Origin: Streptomyces kanamyceticus
GTDB taxonomy: Bacteria > Actinomycetota > Actinomycetes > Streptomycetales > Streptomycetaceae
Assembly (NCBI RefSeq): GCF_008704495.1
Contig: NZ_CP023699.1
Coordinates: forward strand, 8,928,001 to 8,992,000
Direction of reading: 5' to 3'
Length of the DNA stretch: 64,000 nt
This document shows positions 23,970 to 31,309 of this stretch, piece by piece (the first letter of the stretch is position 1; each line of letters starts with the position of its first letter). A program made the translations under genes and the position numbers. A model generated the notes under the pieces. The model saw only the letters and a program-made list of their open reading frames with translations. It did not search any database and was not told the DNA's origin.

Positions 23970-24728
23970 ATGACCGAGCCGCAGACTTCCGCACCGCACG
24001 CGCACCTCACGCCCATGCCCGAGGACTGGCAGCGCGCGCTCGCCGTCGTCGCCCACCCGGACGACCTGGAGTACGGCTGCTCGGCCGCGATAGCCGGCTG
24101 GACCGACGGCGGGCGCGAGATCGCCTACCTCCTGGCGAGCCGCGGCGAGGCGGGCATCGACACCGTCGACCCGGCCACCTGCGGGCCGCTGCGCGAGCGC
24201 GAGCAGCAGGCGAGCGCGGCCGTCGTCGGCGTGCGGACCGTGGAGTTCCTCGACCACAAGGACGGCGTGATCGAGTACGGCACGGCGCTGCGCCGCGACA
24301 TCGCCGCCGCGATCCGCAGGCACCGGCCCGAGCTCGTCATCACGCTCAACCACCGTGACACCTGGGGCGGCGTCGCCTGGAACACCCCCGACCACGTGGC
24401 GGTCGGCCGCGCCACGCTCGACGCGGCGTCCGACGCGGGCAACCGCTGGATCTTCCCCGAGCTGATAGCGGAGCAGGGCCTCGAACCGTGGAACGGCGTG
24501 CGGTGGGTCGCCGTCGCCGGGTCCGCGTCGCCGACCCACGCGGCGGACGCCACGGCCGGGCTCGAGCGCTCCGTGCTCTCCCTGCTCGAACACCGCACCT
24601 ACATCGAGGCGTTGACGGACGAGGACCCGGAGACGTACTGCAGGACGTTCCTCCTGGGCAACGCGCAGTCGGTGGCGTCGCGCTTCGGCGGGCGGCCCGC
24701 GGTGCCGTTCGAGGTCTTCAGCCGGTAG
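23970..24728 (+). CDS. PIG-L family deacetylase
   Basis: A 252-residue LmbE-like N-acetylhydrolase. The zinc-binding AHPDD motif is at residues 28-32 (VVAHPDDLEYGC) and the third ligand region is NTPDHVAVGRATLDA. Relatives deacetylate N-acetylglucosaminyl conjugates in mycothiol and bacillithiol metabolism. This one is too short and too divergent at its substrate loops to be called MshB or Mca. A TAGGCT hexamer seven bases before the ATG could be a -10 for a near-leaderless transcript, and GAGGA overlaps it as a possible ribosome site. Substrate unknown. Confidence 0.86.
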   Translation: MTEPQTSAPHAHLTPMPEDWQRALAVVAHPDDLEYGCSAAIAGWTDGGREIAYLLASRGEAGIDTVDPATCGPLREREQQASAAVVGVRTVEFLDHKDGVIEYGTALRRDIAAAIRRHRPELVITLNHRDTWGGVAWNTPDHVAVGRATLDAASDAGNRWIFPELIAEQGLEPWNGVRWVAVAGSASPTHAADATAGLERSVLSLLEHRTYIEALTDEDPETYCRTFLLGNAQSVASRFGGRPAVPFEVFSR

Positions 24729-24742
24729 GCCGCCGCCCCTAC

Positions 24743-24759
24743 TCTGACGGGTCATCAGA
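24743..24759. promoter_or_regulatory. Palindrome upstream of enoyl-CoA hydratase gene
   Basis: TCTGA-CGGGTCA-TCAGA, 5-bp perfect arms with a 7-base spacer, ends 30 bp before the start codon. It also contains TGA-CGGG-TCA. Position and symmetry suit an operator for a fatty-acid or acyl-CoA regulator. Confidence 0.35.
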
Positions 24760-24789
24760 AATGTATGACCGTGGAGGAGTTGGGGCCCG

Positions 24790-25623
24790 ATGATCGACAC
24801 GATCGGCACGGACATCCCGGACGGTGAGGAGCGGCTGCGCCTCGACGTCGAGGACGGCCTCGGCATCCTCACGCTCTGCCGCCCGCGCAAGCTCAACGCG
24901 TGGAGCTGGGAGTCCACCCGGCAGCTCGGCCTGTTCGCCGACCGGATCCGCTTCGACGACTCGATCAGGGCGGTGCTCCTTCGCGCCGAGGGCAGGGCGT
25001 TCTGCGCGGGCATCGACATCACGGCACCGGGCGGCGCGATCACGGGCCGTTCCGGCGCCGAGCGCGCCCGCAACTACTACGAGGCGATGCGCTGGGTCCA
25101 CGAGCGCTTCCGCACCTTCGCCGAGCTGCCGCAGCCGATCGTCGCTGCCGTGCAGGGGTACTGCCTCGGCTTCGGCTTCGAGCTCGCGCTGATGGCGGAC
25201 GTGCGGATCGCCGCCGACGACGCGGTGTTCGCCCTGCCCGAGGCGCGGCTCGGCGTCGCCGTGGACGCGGGCGGCGATCTGCGCATCGCGCGCGAGGCGG
25301 GCGCGGGCTGGGCCAAGCTGCTCGCGCTCACCGGCCGCCGCGTCGACGCGCCGACGGCCGAGCGGCTACGCCTGCTCCAACAGGTCGTGCCCGTCGGCGA
25401 GTTGGCGAAGACCGCCCGCGCGGTGGCGGCCGAGATCGCCGCGAACGCGCCGCTCGCCGTGCAGGGCGTCAAGCGTGGCATCGACGCGTACGCGGACGCG
25501 GGGATGGCGGGGGCGCTCGACCGGGTCGCGATGAACGCGGCGATCACGCTCACGTCGGAGGACTCCCGTGAGGGGTACGGGGCGAAGGGGGCGGGGCGGT
25601 CGGCCGTGTTCGAGGGGAAGTAG
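24790..25623 (+). CDS. Enoyl-CoA hydratase/isomerase family protein
   Basis: A 277-residue crotonase-fold protein. The CoA/oxyanion segments are visible: RAEGRAFCAGIDIT (about 58-71) and VQGYCLGFGFELALMADVRIAADDA (about 120-144), followed by FALPEARLGVAVDAGG. Both family Glu positions are present in or near GFGFELALM and LPEARLG, so hydratase activity is plausible. GGAGG lies ahead of ATG 24790. Adjacent to the SDR, MDR and acyl-CoA dehydrogenase genes, it could belong to a beta-oxidation or branched-chain acyl-CoA route, but it lies convergent to the SDR and alone on its strand. Confidence 0.9.
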   Translation: MIDTIGTDIPDGEERLRLDVEDGLGILTLCRPRKLNAWSWESTRQLGLFADRIRFDDSIRAVLLRAEGRAFCAGIDITAPGGAITGRSGAERARNYYEAMRWVHERFRTFAELPQPIVAAVQGYCLGFGFELALMADVRIAADDAVFALPEARLGVAVDAGGDLRIAREAGAGWAKLLALTGRRVDAPTAERLRLLQQVVPVGELAKTARAVAAEIAANAPLAVQGVKRGIDAYADAGMAGALDRVAMNAAITLTSEDSREGYGAKGAGRSAVFEGK

Positions 25624-25657
25624 GGGGAACGGGTGTGAGCGGCCGGGGCGCGGCGGG

Positions 25658-27181
25658 TCACTCGGCGAACGGGCCACGCCCCAGCTGCTCGCGGACCGTC
25701 ACCACGGGCGGGCTCACCAGGGCGCGGCGCTGCCAGTTGGCGCCGTCGACGACCAGCGTGTGGCCGGTGATGAAGCGGGCGTAGGGCGAGGCGAGGAAGG
25801 TGGCGGCCCAGCCGAGTTCGCGCGGCCGGCCGACGCGCAGAGCGGGCTGCCGGGCGTCCTTGTCGTGGGCGCGGTCGAGATTGCCGCGGATGTCCTCGGT
25901 CATGTCGTCGTGCGGCATCAGGCCAGGCACCAGGCCGTTGACCTGGATGCCGTACGGCCCCCACTCCACCGCGAGGCTCTCCACCAGGCTCTTCACGCCC
26001 GCCTTGGCCGCGGCGCTGTGCGCGAAGCCGGGGCCGCCCGTCCAGGCGTAGGAGGCGCCGACGTTGATGACCGAGCCGGGGGTGCGTGCGGCGAGGTGGC
26101 GGCGGCCGAACTCCCGCGTCATGTAGAACGTGCCGTTGAGCGTGGCGTCCACCACCGAGCGCCACGCGTTGGGGGACATGTCCTCCGAGGGGACGGGGAA
26201 GTTGGCGGCCGCGTTGTTCACCAGGACGTCCGGCAGGCCGTGGGCTTCCTCGGCCGCGTCGAAGACCTCGGCGACGCGCAGCGGGTCGCGGATGTCGCAC
26301 GCGGCGGCCGTCACCCGCCCGCCCAGCGCCGCCAGTTCGTCCCGCGCCGCCGCGAGCCGGTCCTCCTTGCGGCTCGCGATCACCAGGTCGGCGCCGAGCC
26401 GCGCGAACTCCGCGGCGACGGCCTTGCCGAGACCGGTCCCGCCGCCGGTGACGAGTACGACCGTCCCGGCGAACGTCCCGGGCGGCAGGGCGCTCGCGCC
26501 GGGCGGGGGAGGGGAGGGCAGGCCGGGCGGCCCATCAACGGCCCGGCGGGGCACCGAGCTTGCGACACCGGCTGCGCCAGCCGCATCGGCTGCACCTGGC
26601 GTGCCCGGCGTGCCCGGCGTGCCCGCCGCACCCGCCGAGCCTGTCGTACCGGCTGTGCTCGCCGTTCCGGTGGTGCTCGCCGTTCCGGCTGTGCTCGCCG
26701 TTCCGGCTGTACGCGCCGTACCGGCCGTGTGTGCCGTGTTCGGAGTGCCTGCCACGTCCGCCGTGCCTGCCGTACCCGGCGGGCTCGCCGCGCTCGCGGT
26801 GCCTGCCGCGCCCGGCACGCCCGCCGCGCCCGCCGCGCGTGGCGCACCGGCTGTGCCCGCCGTACCGGCTGTGCCCGCCGTACCGGCTGTGCCCGCCGTA
26901 CCGGCTGTGCCTGCCGCGCCTGCCGCGCCTGCCGCGCCCGCCGCGCCCGCCGCGCGTGGCGCACTGGCTGTGCCCGCCCCACCGGCCGCGCCTGCCACGC
27001 CTGCCACGCCCGCCGCGCGTGGCGCACTGGCTGTGCCCGCCCCACCGGCCGCGCCTGCCGCGCCTGCCGCGCCTGCCGCGCCCGGCGTGCCTGGCGAGCC
27101 CGCCGAGCTCACCGCTCCCTCCGCACTCACGGCCCCCGCCGCCCCCGCCGCCCCCGCCACACCCTCCGCGTGATCCGTCAT
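25658..27181 (-). CDS. 2,4-dienoyl-CoA reductase-like SDR with long Gly-X-Y-like N-terminal repeat
   Basis: A 507-residue protein with a normal short-chain dehydrogenase at residues 237-507 and an unusual 210-residue N-terminal extension. The SDR core has TGGGTGLGKA (NADP(H) binding) and NNAAANF. It lacks the usual YxxxK but has Asn327, Tyr378, Ser389 and Lys393 at the spacing of Asn148, Tyr199, Ser210 and Lys214 in mammalian 2,4-dienoyl-CoA reductase. The extension (7-207) is built of Gly-Ala-Ala, Gly-Thr-Ala and similar triplets, collagen-like in periodicity but poor in proline. ATG 27181 has GAGGGAGGG upstream and gives MTDHAEG. Initiation nearer the core cannot be excluded. Confidence 0.85.
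   Translation of the reverse strand: MTDHAEGVAGAAGAAGAVSAEGAVSSAGSPGTPGAAGAAGAAGAAGGAGTASAPRAAGVAGVAGAAGGAGTASAPRAAGAAGAAGAAGAAGTAGTAGTAGTAGTAGTAGTAGAPRAAGAAGVPGAAGTASAASPPGTAGTADVAGTPNTAHTAGTARTAGTASTAGTASTTGTASTAGTTGSAGAAGTPGTPGTPGAADAAGAAGVASSVPRRAVDGPPGLPSPPPPGASALPPGTFAGTVVLVTGGGTGLGKAVAAEFARLGADLVIASRKEDRLAAARDELAALGGRVTAAACDIRDPLRVAEVFDAAEEAHGLPDVLVNNAAANFPVPSEDMSPNAWRSVVDATLNGTFYMTREFGRRHLAARTPGSVINVGASYAWTGGPGFAHSAAAKAGVKSLVESLAVEWGPYGIQVNGLVPGLMPHDDMTEDIRGNLDRAHDKDARQPALRVGRPRELGWAATFLASPYARFITGHTLVVDGANWQRRALVSPPVVTVREQLGRGPFAE
26561..27163 (-). repeat. In-frame coding minisatellite (Gly-X-Y-like tract)
   Basis: Nine-base-phased repeats include 18-base units such as CCGTACCGGCTGTGCCCG (26850-26910) and TGCTCGCCGTTCCGGCTG (about 26655-26710), and a 63-base unit repeated at 26948 and 27011 with a related copy from 26831. 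Lengths are multiples of three, so copy-number change would preserve the SDR frame. The tract leaves several frames open on both strands. Confidence 0.85.
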
Positions 27182-27292
27182 CCGCGCATCCCTCCCTCGT
27201 ACCCGGGCCCGTTCACGGGCCCGGGCTACTGGTGTGCGCATCGATATCGCGTACGGCTCCAAAGCTCCATGGCCTATGCACTGCTCGCACCG

Positions 27293-28327
27293 CTACACCG
27301 GCAGACCGTGCGCCCGCTCGCCCGTCACCGCGCGCGACACCGCCGCCTCGGCCTCCGCCGTGAACACCCCGGCCCGCCGCCGCTCCGCCGTCGCGTCGAT
27401 GTCCTCCATGAGGAGCTCCGCGTTGATCGTCAGTCCGGCTCGGTAGCCCATGGCGGCCGCGTTGATGACCTGCTCCATGGCGCTCGCCGTGTTGCCGACC
27501 GCCCAGACGCCGGGGACGCTGGTGCGGCCCAGTTCGTCGGTCGCCGGGTACGGGCCGTACGGCGTGTCCTTGGTGTCGGCGCCGAGCGCCGTGAGCAGGC
27601 CGGACCGGGGCACCGGCCGCGCGGCGACGAACAGGACGGAGCGCGCTACGACGCGCCCGTCGGCGAGTCGGACCCCCGTCAGCCGGTCGTCCTCGACCTC
27701 CAGGCCCGCGACCTCCCCCTCCACCACGGAGACGCCCGCGGCGGCGAGGCGCTCCCAGTCGGCGTCCGGCACGTCCCGCACGGTGTGCAGGAAGAGCGTG
27801 ACGTCCTTGGACCACTGCGTGACGAGCAGGGCCTGGTGGCTGCTGAAGGGCTCCGACGCGAGCACCCCGAAGGCCTCGTCCCGCACCTCCCAGCCGTGGC
27901 AGTACGGGCAGTGCAGCACGTCGTGGCCCCAGCGCTCGGCGAGTCCCGGCAGCTCGGGGAGCTCGTCCACGAGTCCGGTGGCGACGATCACCCTGCGGGC
28001 GTGGACCGGGGCGCCGTCCGCGAGGGAGAGCGTGAACGCGCCCGCGCCGTCCGGCGCCACCGCGGTCACCCGGTCCCGCACGACGTCCACGCCGTACTGC
28101 GCCAGCTCGCCGCGGCTCACGGCGAGGAACTCGGCAGGCGGCATGCCGTCCCGCGAGAGATAGCCCTGCATGTGCGCGGCGGGCGCGTTGCGCGGCTCGC
28201 CCGCGTCGACGACGAGGACCCGGCGCCGCGACCGGCCGAGCACGAGCGCCGCGCTCAGGCCCGCCGCGCCGCCTCCCACGACGACGACCTCGTACGCGTT
28301 GTCCTGGCTGCTGTTCTTTCGGGTCAT
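27293..28327 (-). CDS. FAD-dependent thioredoxin reductase-like oxidoreductase
   Basis: A 344-residue pyridine nucleotide-disulfide oxidoreductase. FAD-binding VVVGGGAAGLSAALVLGRSRR lies at residues 15-35; the redox pair is CPYC (Cys140, Cys143) in LHCPYCHGWEV; the second FAD motif is VPGVWAVGNTASAMEQVINAAAMGYRAG. The NADPH-domain GxGxxG is not evident (VLASEPFSSHQAL occupies that region). This fits the TrxR-like dithiol oxidase branch (GliT/HlmI-like) as well as ferredoxin-dependent relatives. ATG 28327 behind GGAGG. It is divergent from an XRE-cupin regulator, with palindromes between, suggesting direct control. Confidence 0.87.
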   Translation of the reverse strand: MTRKNSSQDNAYEVVVVGGGAAGLSAALVLGRSRRRVLVVDAGEPRNAPAAHMQGYLSRDGMPPAEFLAVSRGELAQYGVDVVRDRVTAVAPDGAGAFTLSLADGAPVHARRVIVATGLVDELPELPGLAERWGHDVLHCPYCHGWEVRDEAFGVLASEPFSSHQALLVTQWSKDVTLFLHTVRDVPDADWERLAAAGVSVVEGEVAGLEVEDDRLTGVRLADGRVVARSVLFVAARPVPRSGLLTALGADTKDTPYGPYPATDELGRTSVPGVWAVGNTASAMEQVINAAAMGYRAGLTINAELLMEDIDATAERRRAGVFTAEAEAAVSRAVTGERAHGLPV

Positions 28328-28356
28328 GGTGACCACCTCCACGGACACCATCACTC

Positions 28357-28372
28357 CACTAGTGCGATATCG
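28357..28372. promoter_or_regulatory. Adjacent palindromes between flavoprotein and XRE-cupin genes
   Basis: CACTAGTG (28357-28364) and CGATATCG (28365-28372) are two abutting 8-bp perfect palindromes in a 91-bp divergent promoter region. They are flanked by CCACT and AGTGG in an outer inverted arrangement. Likely operator of the XRE-cupin regulator. Confidence 0.45.
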
Positions 28373-28418
28373 ACAAGTGGGATTGCCGAAGCAGCAAGAA
28401 CTGCGCCATGATGTCGGC

Positions 28419-29054
28419 ATGAGAGAAGCCGAAGCAGAAGCAGGAGAGGGGGCGGCCAGTGCCCCGGAGGAGATGGACCAGGTCCTCACCGAGGTGGGGC
28501 CCCGGCTGCGCCGCATCCGCAAGGAACGCGGCGCCACCCTGGCCGCGCTCTCCGCGGCCACCGGCATCTCCGTGAGCACCCTCTCGCGGCTGGAGTCGGG
28601 CCACCGCAAGCCCAGCCTCGAACTGCTGCTCCCCATCGCCCGCGCCCACCAGGTCCCCCTCGACGAGCTGGTCGGCGCGCCACCGGTCGGCGACCCGCGC
28701 GTACGGGCCAAGCCGATCGTCCGGCACGGGCGCACCATGCTGCCGCTGACCCGGCAGCCGGGCGGTCTGCAGGCGTACAAGGTGGTCGAGCCGCCGCGGA
28801 CGACGCCCGCCCCCGACCCGAGGACGCACGAGGGGTACGAGTGGCTCTACGTCCTCTCCGGGAAGCTGCGGCTGATCCTCGGCGACCACGACGTGGTGCT
28901 CGGCCCTGGTGAGGCGGCGGAGTTCGACACCCGGGTACCGCACTGGTTCGGGGCCACGGGGGGCGGGGGAGCGGAGTTCATCAGCCTGTTCGGGCCCCAG
29001 GGGGAGCGGATGCACGTCCGGGCGCGACCCACCCGTAAGGAGAAGGGGGACTGA
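28419..29054 (+). CDS. XRE family regulator with C-terminal cupin domain
   Basis: A 211-residue protein: an N-terminal lambda-repressor-type HTH (residues 24-85: GPRLRRIRKERGATLAALSAATGISVSTLSRLESGHRKPSLELLLPIARA) and a cupin_2 domain (about 130-195; HEGYEWLYVLSGKLRLILGDHDVVLGPGEAAEFDTRVPHWFGA). Regulators of this class sense small ligands through the cupin and often control adjacent oxidoreductases. Here the flavoprotein at 27293-28327 is divergent, 91 bp away. ATG 28419 is the only start that leaves a sensible N-terminus. Confidence 0.9.
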   Translation: MREAEAEAGEGAASAPEEMDQVLTEVGPRLRRIRKERGATLAALSAATGISVSTLSRLESGHRKPSLELLLPIARAHQVPLDELVGAPPVGDPRVRAKPIVRHGRTMLPLTRQPGGLQAYKVVEPPRTTPAPDPRTHEGYEWLYVLSGKLRLILGDHDVVLGPGEAAEFDTRVPHWFGATGGGGAEFISLFGPQGERMHVRARPTRKEKGD

Positions 29055-29109
29055 CGGTTTCCGGCTGACTTCGACGGTTTCCCTCCGGCTGTTCCCCCAA
29101 GGGCAAGCG

Positions 29110-29126
29110 ACCGCTTAGTATGCGGT
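29110..29126. promoter_or_regulatory. Palindrome upstream of MDR-acyl-CoA dehydrogenase operon
   Basis: ACCGC-TTAGTAT-GCGGT, 5-bp perfect arms around an AT-rich 7-base centre, lies 37-53 bp before the MDR start codon, in promoter position for the three-gene operon. TTAGTAT could also serve as -10. Confidence 0.4.
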
Positions 29127-29162
29127 GGAGCCCGGTCTACGACAGCCCCGTGGAGGCCCCGC

Positions 29163-30131
29163 ATGCAGGCATGGCAAGTGCACGAGAACGGCGAGCCGGG
29201 CGAGGTGATGCGCCTCGCGGAGGTGGCGAGGCCGGAGCCGGGCGAGGGGCAGCTGCTCCTCAAGGTCCGTGCCGCGAACATCAACTTCCCGGACGCGCTG
29301 CTCTGCCGTGGTCAGTACCAGATCAGGCCGCCGCTGCCGTTCACGCCCGGCCTGGAGATCTGCGGCGAGACCGAGGGCGGCCGCCGTGTGATCGCCAACC
29401 CCGCCCTGCCGTACGGCGGCTTCGCCGAGTACGCGGTGGCGGACGCCGCGGCGCTGTTGCCCGCGCCCGACGCGCTCGACGACGCGGAGGCCGCCGCGCT
29501 GCACATCGGCTACCAGACCGGCTGGTTCGGCCTGCACCGCCGCGCGCACCTCCAGGAGGGCGAGACGCTCCTGGTGCACGCGGCCGCGGGCGGCGTCGGC
29601 AGCGCCGCCGTACAGCTCGGCAAGGCGGCCGGTGCCAAGGTCATCGGCGTGGTCGGGGGAGCGGAGAAGGCCGCGGTCGCGCGCGACCTGGGCTGCGACC
29701 TCGTCCTCGACCGGCGCGCGGGTGACGTCGTCGGCGCGGTGAAGGAGGCCACGGGCGGCCGCGGCGCCGATGTCATCTACGACCCCGTGGGCGGCGACGC
29801 CTACGCCAAGTCGGCCAAGTGCGTGGCCTTCGAGGGCCGCATCGTCGTGGTCGGCTTCGCCAGCGGCGCCATCCCGACGCCCGCGCTCAACCACGCCCTG
29901 GTGAAGAACTACGCGATCCTCGGCCTGCATTGGGGCCTGTACGCGAGGAAGGACCCGCGGCTGATCCTGCGCTGTCACGAGGAGCTGACCGAGCTTGCCG
30001 CCAAGGGTGCGATCAAGCCGCTGGTGAGCGAGCGGGTTCCGATGGACGGGGCCGCCGCGGCGGTGCAGCGCGTCGCCGACGGAGTGACCACCGGACGCGT
30101 CGCCGTCCTGCCGCACGGAGGTGCCGCATGA
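29163..30131 (+). CDS. MDR family NADPH:quinone oxidoreductase
   Basis: A 322-residue zinc-free medium-chain reductase: AANINFPDALLCRGQYQIRPPLPFTPGLEICG in the catalytic domain and LVHAAAGGVGSAAVQLGKAAGAKVIG (about 138-163) for NADPH binding. It resembles acrylyl-CoA/crotonyl-type and quinone reductases; the ALNHALVKNYAILGLHWG segment is common to that group. It starts an operon with two acyl-CoA dehydrogenase genes that overlap each other by 4 bp, so a role in acyl-CoA or enoyl-CoA reduction is likely. Confidence 0.9.
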   Translation: MQAWQVHENGEPGEVMRLAEVARPEPGEGQLLLKVRAANINFPDALLCRGQYQIRPPLPFTPGLEICGETEGGRRVIANPALPYGGFAEYAVADAAALLPAPDALDDAEAAALHIGYQTGWFGLHRRAHLQEGETLLVHAAAGGVGSAAVQLGKAAGAKVIGVVGGAEKAAVARDLGCDLVLDRRAGDVVGAVKEATGGRGADVIYDPVGGDAYAKSAKCVAFEGRIVVVGFASGAIPTPALNHALVKNYAILGLHWGLYARKDPRLILRCHEELTELAAKGAIKPLVSERVPMDGAAAAVQRVADGVTTGRVAVLPHGGAA

Positions 30132-31309
30132 CCGACGCCGCCGAACTGGTCATCCGTACGCAGGAGTTGCTCGCCGCGTACCCGCCCGCCACGACGGACC
30201 GCACGGACTTCCTCAAGGCCCGCTTCGACGCCGGACTCGCCTGGGTGCACTACCCCGAGGGCCTCGGCGGGCTCGGCGCGGCCCGCTCCGAACAGGCCGT
30301 CGTGGACGCCGAGCTGGAGGCCGCGGGCGCCCCCGACAACGACCCGCGCCGCATCGGCATCGGCCTCGGCATGGCCGCGCCGACGATCCTCGGCTTCGGC
30401 ACCGAGGAGCTGAAGCGCCGCTTCCTCAGGCCGCTCTGGGTCGGCGAGGAGGTGTGGTGCCAGCTCTTCAGCGAGCCGGGCGCCGGATCCGACCTGGCCG
30501 CGCTCGGCACCCGCGCGGTGCGCGACGGCGACGACTGGGTGATCAACGGCCAGAAGGTGTGGACGTCCAGCGCCCACCTCGCCCGCTGGGCCATCCTCAT
30601 CGCCCGCACCGACCCGGACGCGCCCAAGCACCGCGGCATCACGTACTTCGTGTGCGACATGACCGACCCGGGCGTAGAAGTGCGGCCGCTGCGCCAGATC
30701 ACCGGTGAGGCCGAGTTCAACGAGGTGTTCCTGACCGATGTGCGCATCCCCGACGCGCACCGGCTCGGCGAGGTCGGCGACGGCTGGAAGGTCGCCCAGA
30801 CCACGCTGATGAACGAGCGCGTCTCCATCGGCGGCATGCGGATCCCGCGCGAGGGCGGCATGATCGGCGTCGTCGCCAAGACCTGGCGCGAACGCCCCGA
30901 GCTGCGCACCCACGACCTCCACCAGCGCCTGCTGAAGCTCTGGGTCGAGGCCGAGGTGGCCAGGCTCACCGGGGAGCGGCTGCGCCAGCAGCTCGTGGCG
31001 GGCCACCCGGGGCCCGAGGGCTCCGGCATGAAGCTCGGCTTCGCCCGCCTCAACCAGGAGATCAGCGGCCTGGAAGTGGAACTCATGGGCGAGGAAGGCC
31101 TGTTGTACGAGGACTGGACGATGCGTCGGCCCGAACTCGTCGACTTCGTGGGCCGCGACCCGGGCTACCGCTATCTGCGCGCCAAGGGCAACAGCATCGA
31201 GGGCGGGACCAGCGAGGTCCTGCTGAACATCGTCGCGGAGCGCGTCCTCGGCCTGCCCTCCGAGCCGCGCACCGACAAGGACGTCGCCTGGAAGGACCTG
31301 GCCCGATGA
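30128..31309 (+). CDS. Acyl-CoA dehydrogenase, large type
   Basis: A 393-residue flavoprotein with standard N, middle and C domains. WCQLFSEPGAGSDLAAL and INGQKVWTSSAHLA are the FAD and substrate signatures; NSIEGGTSEVLLNIVAERVLGLP ends the protein. It lacks the classic Glu of the short-chain enzymes at the C-terminal loop, as FadE-type heteromeric dehydrogenases do. ATG 30128 overlaps the MDR stop by 4 bp and its stop overlaps the next dehydrogenase. The two probably form a heterotetramer, as known for paired FadE proteins acting on steroid or branched acyl-CoA thioesters. Confidence 0.92.
   Translation: MTDAAELVIRTQELLAAYPPATTDRTDFLKARFDAGLAWVHYPEGLGGLGAARSEQAVVDAELEAAGAPDNDPRRIGIGLGMAAPTILGFGTEELKRRFLRPLWVGEEVWCQLFSEPGAGSDLAALGTRAVRDGDDWVINGQKVWTSSAHLARWAILIARTDPDAPKHRGITYFVCDMTDPGVEVRPLRQITGEAEFNEVFLTDVRIPDAHRLGEVGDGWKVAQTTLMNERVSIGGMRIPREGGMIGVVAKTWRERPELRTHDLHQRLLKLWVEAEVARLTGERLRQQLVAGHPGPEGSGMKLGFARLNQEISGLEVELMGEEGLLYEDWTMRRPELVDFVGRDPGYRYLRAKGNSIEGGTSEVLLNIVAERVLGLPSEPRTDKDVAWKDLAR

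Noticed and set aside
22425..25073. An 882-codon minus-strand open frame opposite the hydrolase and PIG-L genes
   Set aside because: GC-driven antisense frame with His/Arg-rich composition and no motif; the plus-strand genes have catalytic motifs and ribosome sites.
26535..27170. Possible CRISPR array, from the regular repeats
   Set aside because: The units are contiguous and coding-phased (multiples of 9 bp), without unique spacers, and no cas genes are near.
25568..28411. A 947-codon open frame on the plus strand opposite the SDR and flavoprotein genes
   Set aside because: It is Arg/Ala/Cys-rich antisense low-complexity sequence produced by the repeat tract and high GC; it has no domain, and both genes on the minus strand are well supported.
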